From contig NZ_JADFFK010000004.1 in assembly GCF_015223355.1 (NCBI RefSeq), positions 124,001 to 188,000 on the forward strand: DNA of 64,000 bases, in the 5' to 3' direction. A model generated the notes under the pieces. It was not told the origin of the DNA and did no database searches. It saw nothing but the letters and a program-made list of their open reading frames with translations. Every line of letters starts with the position of its first letter. The stretch's first letter is position 1. Origin of the DNA: Salipiger mangrovisoli. Lineage in GTDB: Bacteria > Pseudomonadota > Alphaproteobacteria > Rhodobacterales > Rhodobacteraceae. Positions 63,067-64,000 of this stretch are shown here, in pieces. The position numbers and the translations under genes are program-made.

Positions 63067-64000
63067 TTACACAGCACGCGAGCGGGTGAGCGCCCGGCGC
63101 AGTCTTGCGGAAAGGAACTCGGAACGGTGCGGTACGACGACCGACTGGAACAAGTAGCGGCTCAGGATGTGCTCGCTGAATTCGCTCTTGGGCTTATAGG
63201 CAACTTGCACACGCCCGTTCGGCGCAGTGGCCTGGATCGTGCTGAGTTCGACCGCCGCGCTGCGGGTCTGGCCATCCGGCAGGATCATCGTCAGACGCCC
63301 GCTCACAGGGACGTTCAGCACATTGCCCTGGTCGAGGATGAGTTGATCCTCATCAACCCAGAATACCGCGCGTGACTGACCATCGTCGGAGACGAAACGC
63401 ATGTCGTAGACCCGCGCGCGTGCCGCCTCGATACGCTCTGTCTTTCTGCCGAAGACCGACGCACCAACCCGAGCCACGGTTCGCGCCAGCACGCAGGCTC
63501 CGACGATGAACACCAGGGAGATCTCGCCAAGGTAAGAGACATCGGTCCCGCACAGCTTGTTGTTCAGCCGCGACCGGATGGCCTTGGAGGTGCCATGGCT
63601 CATGTAGGCCTGAGCCGGGCCGATCATGCCGGGCTTCACGCGGAAGCGACGTTCGTAGTTGGGAATCGCGGCCGCGTATTGCGCCGCGATCTCGGGACGC
63701 ACGGGGCGCGGGCCGCACATGTTCATGTCGCCCTTGATCACGTTCAGCAGTTGCGGGATCTCGTCGAGACGGGTCTCGCGCAGGAACAGACCCATCGGGG
63801 TTTCGATTCCCGAGCCTTTTGGCAGGACCTTGTCCTTGGTGATCTGAGCCGCCTTGGCGCTGTCGAGCGTGCGGAACTTGTAGACGTCGAACAGCTCGCC
63901 GTTCTCGCCGATCCGCGGTCCTCGGTAGAAAATCGGTGCACCCTGGGTGAGGGCCAGAAGCGCAGTGATCACCAGGAACAGGGGGAGGATCATGAGAAAC
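63067..64000 (-). CDS. Bacterial sugar transferase with extra C-terminal domain (5' end outside window)
   Basis: At least 310 residues; the frame stays open through the right edge and the usual N-terminal sequence (KRLFD...) is missing, so the true start lies beyond. The sugar-transferase core has FYRGPRIGENGELFDVYKFRTL, RETRLDEIPQLLNVIKGDMNMCGPRPVRPE; it moves a sugar phosphate to undecaprenyl phosphate, the first step of exopolysaccharide synthesis. After a membrane-like segment (ISLVFIVGACVLARTVARV) comes a beta-rich tail of about 120 residues that resembles a degenerate PilZ domain (LTMILPDGQ..., VQVAYKPKSEFSEHILSRYLF), lacking the c-di-GMP RxxxR and DxSxxG motifs. Confidence 0.88.
   Translation of the reverse strand, partial: FLMILPLFLVITALLALTQGAPIFYRGPRIGENGELFDVYKFRTLDSAKAAQITKDKVLPKGSGIETPMGLFLRETRLDEIPQLLNVIKGDMNMCGPRPVRPEIAAQYAAAIPNYERRFRVKPGMIGPAQAYMSHGTSKAIRSRLNNKLCGTDVSYLGEISLVFIVGACVLARTVARVGASVFGRKTERIEAARARVYDMRFVSDDGQSRAVFWVDEDQLILDQGNVLNVPVSGRLTMILPDGQTRSAAVELSTIQATAPNGRVQVAYKPKSEFSEHILSRYLFQSVVVPHRSEFLSARLRRALTRSRAV

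Overview
The window is a high-GC alphaproteobacterial chromosome segment, most likely from the Rhodobacteraceae (roseobacter group). Supporting signs are a (2S)-methylsuccinyl-CoA dehydrogenase of the ethylmalonyl-CoA pathway, a class I lysyl-tRNA synthetase, TRAP transporters, a PlcP/Agt-type lipid-remodelling cluster and generally dense GC-rich genes. There are no rRNA genes, CRISPR arrays, insertion sequences or prophage blocks. The only RNA gene is a tRNA-Trp. Genus-level assignment is not possible by eye.

Layout. 1-18 kb is mainly housekeeping: a PLP decarboxylase with a divergent Lrp regulator, priA, fructose-6-phosphate aldolase, an orphan ParA with a protein of unknown function, a beta-helix protein, lysS, terB, dacB, nadD, ettA, cutA and a cold-shock gene. 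18.4-22.3 kb (minus strand) is a tight five-gene operon: a PlcP/LpxH-like metallophosphoesterase, a GT21-like glycosyltransferase, DedA, GT2 and a CDP-alcohol phosphatidyltransferase. It looks like a phosphorus-sparing membrane-lipid remodelling operon. 22.5-30.7 kb holds an outer-membrane protein, tRNA-Trp, a PPC/DUF296 protein, TauE, mcd, an AhpD-like protein, an EF-hand protein and pheT. Two copies of a structured intergenic repeat lie here, at 24.6 and 30.8 kb.

30.9-39.2 kb is the most unusual part. A pyrimidine-oxygenase (RutA) gene is embedded in a rearranged Rut-like locus: RutA, a RutF-like flavin reductase, a RutE-like nitroreductase and an isochorismatase-fold hydrolase in the place of RutB, but no recognisable RutC, RutD, RutG or RutR. 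In their place are two amidase-signature enzymes (one translationally coupled to a 66-residue protein), an MFS carrier and a HutC-type GntR regulator. Six sites with the core GT-N-CG-N-AC are spread over all three promoter regions, suggesting one regulon for an N-heterocycle or cyclic amide.

39.3-52.3 kb is aromatic catabolism. A persulfide-dioxygenase-like protein and a MarR regulator come first; the MarR gene is divergent from a 3-hydroxybenzoate-4-monooxygenase-like flavoprotein. A nine-gene plus-strand operon follows (MarR, TRAP transporter, SDR, enoyl-CoA hydratase, feruloyl-CoA synthetase-like ligase, amidohydrolase, acyl-CoA dehydrogenase), apparently for uptake and CoA-dependent side-chain shortening of hydroxycinnamates. 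Dyad operators are visible in front of both MarR-controlled units.

52.4-64 kb: a MYG1-family gene, then a minus-strand exopolysaccharide locus cut by the right edge. It holds a sugar transferase with an extra C-terminal domain, a 2031-residue multidomain sugar-binding surface protein, two GT4 glycosyltransferases and a Wza-like export protein with a long coiled coil.
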